From the NCBI GenBank assembly GCA_038501785.1, contig JBAMJR010000087.1, forward strand, positions 738,501-802,500: DNA of 64,000 nt, in the 5' to 3' direction. Of this stretch, positions 53,714 through 64,000 are shown one piece after another (within the stretch, counting starts at the first letter, position 1; every line of letters starts with the position of its first letter). A program made the position numbers and the translations under genes. This DNA comes from Myoxocephalus aenaeus. Lineage: Eukaryota > Chordata > Actinopteri > Perciformes > Cottidae. Below the pieces are notes generated by a model, which saw only the letters and a list, made by a program, of their open reading frames with translations, had not been told where the DNA came from and searched no databases.

Positions 53714-55401
53714 CTAATTATCTCCTGTGTGGATTCTCATGTGGTTCTTCAGACTTCCCTGGACAGTAAATCTTTTCCCACAAACATCACAACCGAATGG
53801 TTTCTCTCCTGTGTGAACTATCAGGTGTTTCTTCAGACCTCCCTGTATAGTAAATCTTTCCCCACAAACATCACAAACGAATGGTTTCTCTATTGTGTGG
53901 ACTCTCATGTGTGTCTTAAGATTTCCTTGTTTTGAAAATCTTTTCCCACAAACATCACAACTGAATGGTTTCTCTCCTGTGTGGACTCTCATGTGTACCT
54001 TCACCGTGGGCTGTTGTGTAAATCTTTTCCCACAAACATCACAACCGAATGGTTTCTCTCCTGTGTGGACTCTCATGTGTGTCTTCAGATTTCCTTGTTT
54101 TGAAAATCTTTTCCCACAAACATCACAACCGAATGGTTTCTCTCCTGTGTGAACTTTCATGTGTTTCTTCAGACCTCCCTGTACAGTAAATCTTTTCCCA
54201 CAAACATCACAACCGAATGGTTTCTCTCCTGTGTGGCATCTCATGTGTGTCTTCAGACTTCCCTGTCTTGGGAATCTTTTCCCACAAACATCACAACTGA
54301 ATGGTTTCTCTCCTGTGTGGACTCTCATGTGTACCTTCACCGTGGCCTGTTGTGTAAATCTTTTCCCACAAACATCACAACTGAATGGTTTCTCTCCTGT
54401 GTGGACTCTCATGTGTACCTTCAACGTGGCCTGTTGTGTAAATCTTTTCCCACAAACATCACAACTGAATGGTTTCTCTCCTGTGTGGACTCTCATGTGT
54501 ACCTTCAACGTGGCCTGTTGTGTAAATCTTTTCCCACAAACATCACAACTGAATGGTTTCTCTCCTGTGTGGACTGTCTTGTGTTTCTTCAGATCTCCCT
54601 GTCTTGGGAATCTTTTCCCACAAACATCACAACCGAATGGTTTCTCTCTTGTGTGAACTTTCATGTGTTTCTTCAGACCTCCCTGTACAGTAAATCTTTT
54701 CCCACAAACATCACAACCGAATGGTTTCTCTCCTGAGTGGCATCTCATGTGTGTCTTTAGACTTCCCTGTCTTGTGAATCTTTTCCCACAAGCATCACAT
54801 CTGAATGGTTGCTTTCCTGTGTGGACTCTCATGTGTGTCTTCAGATGTCGCTGTTGTGTAAATATTATTCCACAAACATCACAACTGGATGGCTTCGCTC
54901 TCGTGAGACCTCTTGGCAGTGATTCTTTCTTTTGTTTTACTCTAAAACATTTATTTCTAACCAAACAGCTCAAGGACATTTTTCCAAAATGACACATCAT
55001 GTGTCTCTGCAGAAACCCCTTGTAGGAAAACCGTTTACTACACTTGAAGAAGCTGAAGGATTTGTTGCCAGCGTTACATCTCAAATGACTTACAAAGGCT
55101 TCCTTATATTTCAGGGCATGTGCAGCAAACTCAGGTGCCCTGGTCTCCTTCCAAACATTGTCCCTGGCTTCACTTTCAGGTCCAGAATCTGACAAAGGTT
55201 CTTGCCAATCAACATTAATGACGTCAGTCTCAGAAGATAGGAACTTGGTGATATCGGCCTCTTCCAGTACATTAAGCTTATCTCCCCCTGGACTGGTCCA
55301 GAGATCCTCCTTTTCCTCTTTTATGTGGAGGGGCTCCGGGTCCTTCTGGTCCAGGAACTCAGAGGGGACATCTGCTTTAATCTCCAACAGCTGCTGGACA
55401 T
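53714..55401 (-). CDS. ZNF-D finger exon, 14 C2H2 fingers
   Basis: Probable nuclear C2H2 zinc-finger protein, paralogue of ZNF-B; 610 residues with the exon at 59971-60115. It begins after ccctgcag| as D-VQQLLEIKADVPSEFLDQK, has one IKEEKED motif, an acidic linker and a degenerate finger, then 14 fingers ending HTGDN-TAA/TAG context at 53714. Helix residues (-1,2,3,6): QRHT, RGST, VGGK, RGDK, QATV x3, RGST, VGGK, KGNT, QPTV, KGNT, IGGK, VGSN. Fingers 2-3 recur as 8-9, showing block duplication. Fingers 7 and 11 have Val in place of the conserved helix Leu. One linker is TIEKP and one TREKP. Target unknown. Confidence 0.88.
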
Positions 55402-56439
55402 CTGCAGGGAGCACATTATGGACAACGGTGACTTCAGACTGCTATCTGCTTTCAATAGTGGAGACATTCAAGGAGTTTAACTAAATGTATATTTGTTGCT
55501 CTTTATGTACAAACACATGAATACAAAATATTAACAATGGCATTTGTAAACAGCAGTACAGTAGTGAATTGGTGCTGAGTGCAAAGGGCGCTGGAATAAA
55601 TATGGAAATATTGATTTTATATGAGGTAGGCAGATGCCACACACACGTCATACAACGATACTAATATTTGGCTGGATAGTGATATTAAGACATTAAAGAT
55701 CAGTAAGTATTTAAACTATGGAATATCTTAAATGCGTTTAAAGATATATTTGCATGTTATTTCATCATTAAATTCACTTGACGGCGAGAAATCCAATCAT
55801 AATTTTGAATAGTGCTAGTTGCTCCAACGTTTGTCGAGTTGAGAAGCTCAACTAACAGCAAGCTTGGCGTCTGAGAAGTTCTCAAGCTAGAGCAGGACTG
55901 GCTCACCTCGAACGAGCCTATTGAAAAATAAGAGACTTGGGATGTACCCATAATGCATCCCCGTTTCCCTCACTTGCGTCTTAGTCCCTCCCACCAGGGA
56001 TGCATGGAGACGCAAGGGGTGCATCTCAAGTCTCTAAATTGCATCCCTGTTTCCCTCACTTGCGTCTTTTCCTTGCGTCTTAGTCCCTCCCACCAGGGAT
56101 GCATAGAGAGACGCAAGGAAACCAAGCGAGGAGAGAAGATTCAAGGAAATATGTTTTAAGAGACATGAGACGTCCTTTCCTCTGATGTGTCACGTGAAGC
56201 GACGTCGGTTTCTGATGACTGCAGCCGCCTGACAGCTGATCACATCTGATCAGCTGTCAGGCGCTTTAACAGCTGACGGAGTTTTGTCCGGAGAGTTTTT
56301 AGCGAACATTCCAATAAAAATTCTGTGATCGTTCACTCTGGTATGAAACTCCAGCGATCAGTCCGCTCAGCTGCAGCGTCCAATCAAATAACAGATTAAC
56401 AGTGAGGGGGCATGTCCAGCGTTAAAACACTTACACCAG

Positions 56440-58900
56440 ATGTCTAACTGACGGTGCTGTTGCTAGATTTAAGGAAGCGATTCCTTCTGTATTTAATTCA
56501 TTACCATGTCTCAATACAACAGATGACTCCTGTGCTAACTTTACTCCCTCCCAGATTGATCAGCTCGTCGATGGTGCTACTGGCTCACTGAGAGTGACAC
56601 TGGACTCGATAGCCCCTCTAAAAAAGAGGATCATTAAGCAAAGGAGGCTCGCTCCATGGTACAACCCTCAGACCCGCATATTGAAGCAAGTATCACGGAA
56701 GCTTGAGGGCATATGGCGCTCCAACGGTCTGGAGGAGTCCCGGTTGGTTTGGCGGGATAGTCTGAGAACATACAAGAAGGCCCTCCGTAATGCCAGAGGA
56801 GCCAACTACTCATCACTCATAGAGAAAAACAAGAGCAACCCCAGGTTTCTCTTTAGCACTGTGGCCAGGCTGGCTGAGAGTCATAGCTCGGTGGATCCGT
56901 GTATTCCTATAGACCTCAGTAGTAATGACTTTATGAACTTCTTCAATGATAAGATTATGGCTATTAGAGACAGGATCGGTGATCTCCTGCCCTCGACTAC
57001 TGCCGGTCCATCCTCAGGTGGGATGACCATGGAGGAGGCTGTGGGCCCTGTTGTGTGTCTGGATGGATTTTTTTACCATCAACCTCAACCAACTGTCTTC
57101 AATGGTTTCTACTTCTAAATCTTCTACCTGTCTCCTAGACCCTGTTCCGACTAAGCTGCTTAAAGAAGTTTTACCCTTAATTTGTGCCTCTGTACTAGAT
57201 ATTATCAATGGGTCTTTACTAATGGGTCATGTACCACAGTCTTTTAAAGTAGCTGTAATTAAACCTCTTCTTAAAAAGCCCACCCTGGATCCAGAGGTGT
57301 TGGCTAACTACAGACCTATCTCTAACCTTCCCTTCCTCTCTAAGATACTGGAGAAGGTAGTCACAAATCAGTTGTGTGACTTTTTACATAACAATAGTTT
57401 ATTTGAGGAGTTTCAGTCAGGATTTAGAAAGCATCATAGCACAGAGACAGCACTAGTGACAATTACTAATGACCTTCTAGTTGCATCAGATAGGGGACTT
57501 GTCTCTGTACTTGTCCCGTTAGACCTTAGTGCAGCATTCGACACCATTGACCATGACATCTTATTACAGAGACTAGACCAGTCGATTGGTATTAAAGGTA
57601 CAGCATTAAGCTGGTTTAAGTCGTATTTATCAGCTAGATCTCAGTTTGTATTTGTAAACGATGAGGCCTCGATGACCACCGCCGTTCGTCATGGAGTTCC
57701 ACAAGGTTCTGTGCTTGGACCAATTTTATTCACTTTATATATGCTTCCTTTAGGCAATATTATCAGAAAACACTCCATAAACTTTCACTGTTATGCCGAT
57801 GATACTCAACTATATCTGTCAATCAAGCCAGATGAAATCCACCAGGTCGCTAAACTTCAAGTGTGTCTTAAAGACATCAAGACCTGGATGACCTGCAACT
57901 TCCTGCTGCTGAACTCTGACAAGACTGAAGTTATTCTACTCGGCCCAGAACACATCAGAAATCAACTATCTGACGATATGGTTTCCCTGGATGGCATCGC
58001 TCTGGCATCCACCACCACCGTAAGGAATCTCAGAGTTATTTTTGACCAGGACCTATCCTTTGGCTCCCACGTGAAACAGATCTCAAGGACTGCCTTTTTT
58101 CACCTACGGAACATCTTAAAGATCCGGCACATCCTGTCTCAAAGCGATGCAGAAACATTGATCCACGCATTTGTTACTTCAAGACTGGATTACTGTAACT
58201 CCGTATTATCAGGCTGCTCCGGAAAGTCCCTTGGGTCTCTCCAGCTGATCCAGAATGCTGCAGCTTGTGTACTAACAAGGACTCGGAAGAGAGATCACAT
58301 TACTCCTGTATTAGCTGCTCTCCACTGGCTTCCTGTAAGATCGAGAATCATATTTAAAATCCTCCTCCTCACCTATAAAGCCTTAGCTGGTGATGCACCA
58401 TCATATCTTAAAGAGCTTATAGTGCCATATTACCCCACTAGAGCGTTACGCTCACTGAATGCAGGGTTACTTGTGGTTCCCAGAGTCTTAAAAAGTAGGT
58501 TGGGGGCTAGAGCTTTCAGTTATCGGGCTCCTCTTCTGTGGAATCAGCTTCCACTTTCAGTCCGGGGTGCAGACACAGTCACCTCATTTAAGAGTAGACT
58601 TAAGACTTTCCTCTTTGTTAGCGCTTATACTTAGGGCTGTTTCAGGCTTATAGTTAGGGCTGGCTCAGGTTTACCCTGGTCCAGCCCCTAGATATGCTGC
58701 TATAGGCCTAGACTGCTGGGGGACATTTTAGGATACACTGAGCTCCTCTTCTCTTCCTCTTTCGCTCCTATTCTCTTCCTCTTTCGCTCCTCCTCTCCTC
58801 TTCTTTCTCTCCATCTGGATAAACTATTGTCTCTTCAATGCACATTACTAACTCTACTTTCTTTTTCCATGGATTCATGGCTGCCTGGAACCGGTCCTGC
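56440..58900 (+). mobile_element. L2/Maui-type LINE, 5'-truncated
   Basis: A continuous plus-strand LINE body from the linker before RT to a pyrimidine-rich 3' region (ctcttcctctttcgctcc repeats). The usual tail seen at 34235-34495 is absent, so the 3' end is also cut, next to a Harbinger fragment. Confidence 0.8.
56465..58634 (+). pseudogene. L2-type ORF2 with one frameshift
   Basis: First frame (56465-57060): RFKEAIPSVFNSLP, then APWYNPQTRILKQVSRKLEG and KNKSNPRFLFSTVARLAES. The frame changes within 57051-57080, next to gatttttttacc. The second frame, open to the TAG at 58632-58634, has LLDPVPTKLLKEVLP, NYRPISNLPFLSKILEKVV, FQSGFRKHHSTETAL, LDLSAAFDTIDHDILL (first catalytic Asp), GVPQGSVLGPILFTLYM, FHCYADDTQLYLS (catalytic YADD) and the thumb to LKTFLFVSAYT. 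RT motifs are intact over 527 codons. The endonuclease part is missing. Loss is recent, judging by one shift only. Confidence 0.88.
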
Positions 58901-58902
58901 CC

Positions 58903-59607
58903 CGGGTCCTGGTTAAATCTAATCCTTTGGTAATCTCTGTTTAATTTCCGTTTAAATCTAGATTAAAATCAAATCTGTTGCGGCAGTTACTTTAAACCTA
59001 GACTAAACCTGGATTAGCAGTTATATTTAAACCATCCATGGAGGAGGTTTATCTCCGTTTTATTGACAACATGGCTGCATATCTTCGCTGGATGGGGTTA
59101 GAGGAAAGAGTTCCTCGCAGGACAATTAGAGATTAATAGAATTTTATGACAACAGTGAGTTTTCACAGCGGTATAGATTCACAAAGGAGTCTGTCATATA
59201 CCTCAATGGGAAAGTTGGACCACAATCAAGCATGGAAGTGAGAGGAATGTTGCTGTGCCACCACTTCTCCAGCTCCTAGCTGGAGTTAAACTCCTCCATT
59301 AACTCGGTCAGCAACATCTTTTCAAAAGTTTGACCCTCTTTGACGCCATAATAGCTAGTTAGACGGAGTTTATTAGCTATAGCCGCTGTCGTGGTAGCTA
59401 TGAACGTAACTAACAGTATCGGAATTTTTCCACGGCAACATAAACTAATCCTGTTTTAACCCTTGTTTAAACTAGTTTAACTAATCCAGGGTTAAAATTA
59501 AAATGTGCAACACATCTCGGATTAATTATAAACCAGTTTAAACCTAGATTTACTAACCCTAGATTAACTCTAAACCAGGATTAATTTAATCCTTGTTGGT
59601 GCAACCC
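58903..59607 (+). mobile_element. PIF/Harbinger fragment
   Basis: Both sides are rich in ttaaacctggatt-type words, and the right end ccttgttggtgcaaccc at 59607 looks like a terminal repeat. The interior plus frame FYDNSEFSQRYRFTKESVIY is the HARBI1-type segment before the nuclease. The left terminus was not found. Confidence 0.6.
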
Positions 59608-59970
59608 AGCCTTAGGGCTCACATTATTTTTAAAGGTATATTTTTAAAGACAATAAACGGAACAGTGTCGCTCCTATCTTAAACCGGAAGTTGTTTCTGC
59701 GCCGCCATTTTGACCCAGTCCCCAAAACTCTCCACGTGGGAATCCCGTAAAAAAAAACGAAAAAAAAAACGGAGAAACAGTTTGACCAGAGGATCGTCGG
59801 GTGTTTAAAAGTTCCTCCCTGCTGAATGTAACCAGAGAAGGAGCTGGAAACGAAACACATTCACCAAAAGTCTCTCTGACTACAATTAATGACCTGAAAA
59901 CGGACTCAGATGAGACTTAAACCCGTAAAACGAGCATGAACACCGGGAACAAGAAGTAAAAAGCACAAAC

Positions 59971-60115
59971 CTGATCTGTGTAGCTCATGTTCTCTTAGAC
60001 GAGAAACTGTCTCCTCATAATCTTCTATTAATCCGTCCAACTCCCCAAAAGACTCTTCAACGACCGCGTGGACTTCCTGCTTCACCAACAGTCTCAACAT
60101 TTCTGCTTCAGACAT
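59971..60115 (-). CDS. ZNF-D first exon
   Basis: ATG at 60115, 48 codons identical in protein to the ZNF-B first exon (MSEAEMLRLLVKQEVHAVVE ... HELHRS), then donor cag|gtttgtgc in phase 1. It pairs by strand, order and phase with 53714-55401. Here the upstream region is uninterrupted: a CRE and E-box lie 104-121 bases upstream of the ATG. Confidence 0.7.
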
Positions 60116-60218
60116 GGAGACAAACTCAGGAGGAGACGAGAGACGAGACGGTCCGCAGGATGGATCTCCTCACAACGCATGCGCAGTAGATGTGAGTCCG
60201 ACTGGAGCGGACCTGCTC

Positions 60219-60236
60219 TGACGTCATGAACACGTG
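60219..60236. promoter_or_regulatory. CRE plus E-box upstream of ZNF-D
   Basis: tgacgtca at 60219-60226 and cacgtg at 60231-60236, same order and spacing as at 28936-28953. Confidence 0.5.
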
Positions 60237-60239
60237 GTC

Positions 60240-61385
60240 AACGAGCAGATCTAACTGGATGTAACCGTTTCTTTGACTTCCTGTTTATTCCCTGAAGGCA
60301 ACTGAAATCGATTAGTATTAAATCATTTAAAAACTGAACACAAAATCACGATAAAAAAAACATTTTTGTTCACGATTACAGGTTCAAAACTATTTTATTT
60401 TCATTTTTTTCATGTTACACTCTGGTGCACTGAACTGTTTTCACCACCAGGGGTCAGCAGTCAGTAACTCTTCATGTCTGAAGGACAGCAGCTCTCTCCC
60501 TTTAGCTTTGAATCATACAAATTAACTTTTTACACAAGGCATAAAATGCAGACATGAAAGCTGCTTTCTGTGCCGTTTGTTTATCCACACCTCGTTTTTA
60601 AAAGGCCGTGATCACAGAGGAGGAGCTCAGCGTGATGCAAATGCTCTGGAATCATAACGTGATCACATGCTGCAGTTTAAAGAAGTCTATGAAGTCATGG
60701 AGGAATAAGAGCACACATTGTTTATTAAGATTTTTCAGAACAAACTATTACACATAATATCTTCATCATGGAAGCTTCCACACCTTCAGCATCACAGGGA
60801 ACGGTTTGATTCTCACCTGAAAAGATGTGAAACTCAGAGAAAAGTGGATCCACATTGTGCAATGAATCCAAAAGCATCTATTCATATGCGAGTGTCAGAA
60901 AGGCCTCATCTCGCAGGCTGCTGGCTGCACACTGCCAGCTACAGTATGGAAGTGGAACCTGCTGCTGCAGAGCCTGACTCATGCACTCCTCCTGAAGAGG
61001 GATCATGAACTCAAGCAGTGTGAGGATCTTTATCAGGAAATGAGAATGAAAGAAGATTTAAAAAAGGTCAAAATCTAAAAATTGCACTCTAAAGTTCTCC
61101 CATTCCTTGTTTGCACTTTATTAAAACACGATCCAACACTTCAGGTGACTGGATCACTTTGTCTGAATTGATTCCACAGTACACAAAAAATAAATGTTAC
61201 GCACTAAATGTTCCCTGATTTGAAGTTAGTCTTTGGTTTCTTTTCTCGTCGCTCCATCTCAGACCGTCTGCAACGACTAAACTAATTCACTTAGTTTCAG
61301 TTTTTAAAGGCTCTGAAAGTCCACAATGTTCCGATCATCGCACTGCGGCACCGTGTGGACAGAAAGTGAGCTTTCAAATAAAGAG
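60240..61385. other. Spacer; inverted piece of the divergent block
   Basis: 60410-60480 (tgttacactctggtgcactg ... taactcttcatgtctg) is the reverse complement of 5893-5960 and 28972-29040, so the bidirectional block is rearranged at this copy. No plus-strand ZNF exon follows. The 60718-61008 frame has no recognised domain. Confidence 0.55.
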
Positions 61386-61476
61386 TCACAACAAAACGCA
61401 GAAATTAAAAACACTTTCAGGTTAAAATGTTTCCCCAAAAGAGCTCTTTAGTCCCACTTGATGTTTCCTTCCACAG

Positions 61477-61514
<38 letters not shown>

Positions 61515-61690
61515 TGTCAGAATAGACTCGGCCACTGCCAGCAGAAGCTCCGACCGTCTATTTAGGGCGGGGAGACGGGATATTTTAGGAAAGTGTTCAA
61601 CTCGAGTGCCGTCTCGTCTCTCGTCAACGCGCTGCATCTCACGGTAACGACACACGGCTTTGACTCGGACTGACGGTGCGACACGCTGCG
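61386..61690. repeat. Block duplicated at 13870-14175
   Basis: See 13870-14175. Contains a (CA)n tract at 61481-61509. Confidence 0.7.
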
Positions 61691-62462
61691 AGCTCCTGAA
61701 CATGCTTTGCGGGGATTTGATAAGTCTGATTGACTTTTACAAAGTTCGGAGTGACAAATTAAAAAACGACTAAGCGATCGACTCTCAAACTGCCGACACG
61801 TCTCACTTCTTCTTTCCTGAAACACGTTTCCATTCCTCAACTCTTAAATTCCTCCTAAACGAGAGTAACTAAGACACGAGGGAGAAAAATAAGACGACAA
61901 TCATGTGACCCGACTCAAAAGGGAAAGCGCCTCCCTCGGCAGTTTTAAGGCGCCGCCGCAGTTAGAATGCACCTCGATGTAAACGGATTCAAAGTGAAAG
62001 CAGATGTTCAGCGGGTGAAACGTTCACTTGTGTTTATTAGTAGCGGAGGCCGAACGTTGTAGCCTTTGGTCGTTAAGTATTTGACATAATTAAAAGTTTT
62101 TGCCCCGACGAGGCAGAATTAAAATAATCTGGATGTTATCAATTCAATAGTTATCAAATGATTTCATCTTGAAATAAAAGCGGACGACGAAACCTTGATC
62201 GAACTCTTTTTTTAAACCAACTGTGACGTCTGGGCCTACTTTGAGCCACAAATCACCCCAAAAAAAAGTGTTTCATCTTTAAAAATCATGAGAAATAAAA
62301 CAAAAACAAAAAAGTAAAAAAACTCTCCATTTCCTTCATAAAAAGAAAACTTCTGCTACTTTCTCGTTTCGCCCCGTCCAGAGTCTTGAACAAGTGGGTT
62401 GTCGAGAGGGGAAACGGGGTCGTCCGTCTTTGGACTTCCTGTCTGCTGGTCGCGTCCTGGAT
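61691..62462 (-). other. Probable 3' UTR/flank of sialyltransferase gene
   Basis: No coding frame recognised. The minus strand downstream of the TGA at 62465-62463 carries AATAAA-type words (tttatt at 62033-62040 on plus), so part may be transcribed 3' untranslated sequence. Confidence 0.4.
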
Positions 62463-62633
62463 TCAGTCGCGCGTGTAGAGGCGCATGAGGCCCGCCTGGT
62501 GCAGCCGCTGCCACAGACTCATCTCCAGCAGCAGGTCGTGGTTGATGAAGAAGCCCACGGGCCGGTAGCTGCTGTCGTAGTAGTGGTCCGAGTAGTTCCT
62601 GTAGTCCCGGGTCATGAAGCCGTACGCGCTCAC
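62463..62633 (-). CDS. ST6GalNAc-type sialyltransferase, last exon
   Basis: Golgi type II glycosyltransferase transferring sialic acid to GalNAc of O-glycans (family knowledge). Minus-strand exon after the acceptor aaatccag|, 56 codons plus TGA. VSAYGF completes sialylmotif S; SDHYYD carries motif III (H-Y-Y-D); NHDLLLE fits motif VS (H-x4-E) with the catalytic His. It ends RLHQAGLMRLYTRD. The gene is on the minus strand and continues right, beyond the window. Paralogue (ST6GALNAC1 or 2) cannot be fixed from this part. Confidence 0.88.
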   Translation of the reverse strand: MSAYGFMTRDYRNYSDHYYDSSYRPVGFFINHDLLLEMSLWQRLHQAGLMRLYTRD

Positions 62634-62730
62634 CTGGATTTAATAATAAAGGAGACAGTCGGGATTAAACTCATTCCGATCTGATCATTTAACATACATG
62701 TCGGCACAGTTAAAAACAAACTATTCCCAC

Positions 62731-62830
62731 CTGGTCGCAGGTGTGCAGCGCCGCCAGCAGCATCACGGCGCCTGTCGACGGACGGTAAATGTCCTTATAT
62801 TTGGTTTTCAGGGCCTTGGAGCGAAGGAAT
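62731..62830 (-). CDS. ST6GalNAc-type sialyltransferase, penultimate exon
   Basis: Acceptor gcttcag| at 62831, donor cag|gtggg at 62730. The first base completes an Arg codon from the upstream exon, then FLRSKALKTKYKDIYRPSTG and AVMLLAALHTCDQ, the front of sialylmotif S with its conserved Cys. It joins the last exon in phase 0. Confidence 0.9.
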
Positions 62831-62895
62831 CTGAAGCAGAAGAAGTCAAACCACAACACGACATTAATACATCTGCTGTGTCAGAGGGTTAAACG

Positions 62896-62898
<3 letters not shown>

Positions 62899-62961
<63 letters not shown>
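62899..62961 (+). repeat. (CA)n microsatellite in intron
   Basis: About 31 CA units between two sialyltransferase exons. Confidence 0.97.
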
Positions 62962-62963
<2 letters not shown>

Positions 62964-63097
62964 TTAAACCGTCCACCGTCTGGGGGAACTTCCCCTCGGC
63001 AGCTCTCTCTGGTTTCAGCCTCCCGCTTCTCTTTTGATCTCGTTTCCAACTATTTGAAACGCGAGCCCCGACCTGCTCCGCGGATCATTTGGCTCAC

Positions 63098-63181
63098 CTG
63101 TTCCTGAGGTAACGGATGAAGTCGGGGTGGTACATCTTCAGCTTCTCCGCTGACACGTCCTCTCCAAAGTACTTGGATGGA
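63098..63181 (-). CDS. ST6GalNAc-type sialyltransferase exon
   Basis: 84-bp exon between the acceptor ccacacag| and the donor aacag|gtgag. It encodes PSKYFGEDVSAEKLKMYHPD then FIRYLRN, and begins and ends in phases that fit the neighbours (GA+T before, AG+A after). Confidence 0.87.
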
Positions 63182-63485
63182 CTGTGTGGATAAAATATAC
63201 AACGTTAAATTATACGGCAACTGTTTTAGCCCAGAAAGGGAGAAAAAACAACAACATCTGCACCCAATAATAGCTGAGACTTTTCACTCTAACCCAAAAA
63301 ACTGAAGCCAGCTGATCAACAAAATCAGCAGGGTTCATCCTCTGGGGATCACGAAGGTCCGTGACCCGAGAGCGAAGACGCTAGCGTGGCTAAGACGCTT
63401 GTATTGAGTTTGTAGCTGAACAGATGAAGAAGAACAATCCAGATCATCATCATCATCATCAGTATCATGACAGCCTGGATCTTAC

Positions 63486-63589
63486 TCTTTGGCCCGCTCA
63501 GGTCCTCGCTCCACTAGAGTGTGTGTCGCTGCAGCCTTCATCAGCAGGTAGTCGCGGTCGTGATCCGGCAGGAAGACGTAGCGCGTTTC
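63486..63589 (-). CDS. ST6GalNAc-type sialyltransferase exon
   Basis: 104-bp exon between the acceptor ctccaacag| and the donor aaaga|gtaag. It encodes ETRYVFLPDHDRDYLLMKAA and ATHTLVERGPERAK; R-Y-V-F-L-P-D-RDY is typical of the segment between the L and S sialylmotifs. Confidence 0.85.
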
Positions 63590-63864
63590 CTGTTGGAGAG
63601 CAGAGGGAATTCAGCTGTTTGTGATCCATTTATGGGAATTTATTGTCTGACACATTTGGCAGAAAGATGTGATGTAAAGATTAAAGTAGCTAAAAAAAAA
63701 TAACGATTCGTATGGTATCGTACGAAAAAGTGACTTCATTTTGTCAATGTTCATTCCTCATATACACACAGTCCTGTTAAAATAAACCTCCGTCTTCACA
63801 GGAAACTACTCCGTTCGGTTTAGGAAAAGGTTGAGATGATCAAACACCAGTTTTAGTCTGACAC

Positions 63865-63914
63865 CTCTTTGCGGTCTTTGTACCTCGGGATCATGATGAC
63901 GTGGATTACGCAGC
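63865..63914 (-). CDS. Possible further sialyltransferase exon
   Basis: A 50-bp stretch between the acceptor catgcag| and a weak donor gag|gtgtca reads CVIHVIMIPRYKDRKE and ends in phase 0, as the next exon requires. Short length and a weak donor keep this tentative. Sialylmotif L lies beyond the window. Confidence 0.45.
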
Positions 63915-64000
63915 CTGCATGGAGTCATGAAGGTCAAATACCCACCCAAAAAATAAAAAATAAAGAGTTTTTTACGACTAATTTCTGCATTTTATGGAGC

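Larger units (their letters stand above)
55402..59970 (-). other. ZNF-D intron 1
   Basis: 55430-55660 and 55680-56230 match the ZNF-B intron (19480-19710, 22530-22990). The rest is an L2 LINE and a Harbinger fragment. Confidence 0.55.

Noticed and set aside
60718..61008. 96-residue frame as a gene
   Set aside because: No domain, no splice context and no paralogue in the window.

Overview
The window looks like a teleost, most likely spiny-rayed, nuclear genome. The evidence is fish-type C2H2 zinc-finger genes with an acidic IKEE-rich amino end, Rex3 and L2/Maui-type LINEs, a Tc1 element with DD34E, many hAT elements with 8-bp target duplications, a Tf1/sushi-like Ty3/gypsy element, and the last exons of a vertebrate ST6GalNAc sialyltransferase. 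No bacterial genes, CRISPR arrays, rRNA or convincing tRNA genes were seen.

The backbone is a tandem cluster of young C2H2 zinc-finger (ZNF) genes. Each is read as a short first exon plus one long exon carrying all fingers, joined in phase 1 at ...HRS-D-VQQLL.... ZNF-A (+): 7006-7063 and 10188-11539, 7 fingers. ZNF-B (-): 27825-27681 and 19459-17499, 17 fingers. ZNF-C (+): 31849-31906 and 43311-45220, 13 fingers. ZNF-D (-): 60115-59971 and 55401-53714, 14 fingers. A further minus-strand first exon at 3373-3517 has no partner here and implies another gene to the left. First exons lie head to head (3.5k/7.0k and 27.8k/31.9k) and the long exons converge tail to tail, so the locus is a duplicated divergent gene-pair unit. 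Full CRE (TGACGTCA) and E-box (CACGTG) motifs sit between or just upstream of the head-to-head exons.

Almost everything else is transposable elements that expanded the introns and spacers. 1-1420 is a 25-bp minisatellite. 4674-5884 is a PIF/Harbinger derivative. hAT elements with recognisable ends lie at 14508-15404, 20915-21936, 27887-28884, 29650-31373, 32668-33819, 34696-35368 and 35853-41631; the last is split by a Ty3/gypsy element (36214-41089) with 5-bp target duplications. 41.7-42.9k is an L1/Tx1-like LINE fragment. 46794-51431 is a possible piggyBac-like TTAA-bounded block containing a Rex3 copy (49169-50096). 51491-53096 is a Tc1 element with an intact transposase. 56440-58900 is an L2-type LINE. 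Because the locus is duplicated, several insertions can be compared with an unoccupied paralogous site inside the same window.

The right end (62463-63914, minus strand) holds the 3' exons of a sialyltransferase gene continuing beyond the window; it marks the edge of the ZNF/transposon cluster. The likely theme is a ZNF cluster evolving by duplication and finger gain or loss in a transposon-dense neighbourhood. Any repression of these transposons by these ZNFs is inference.
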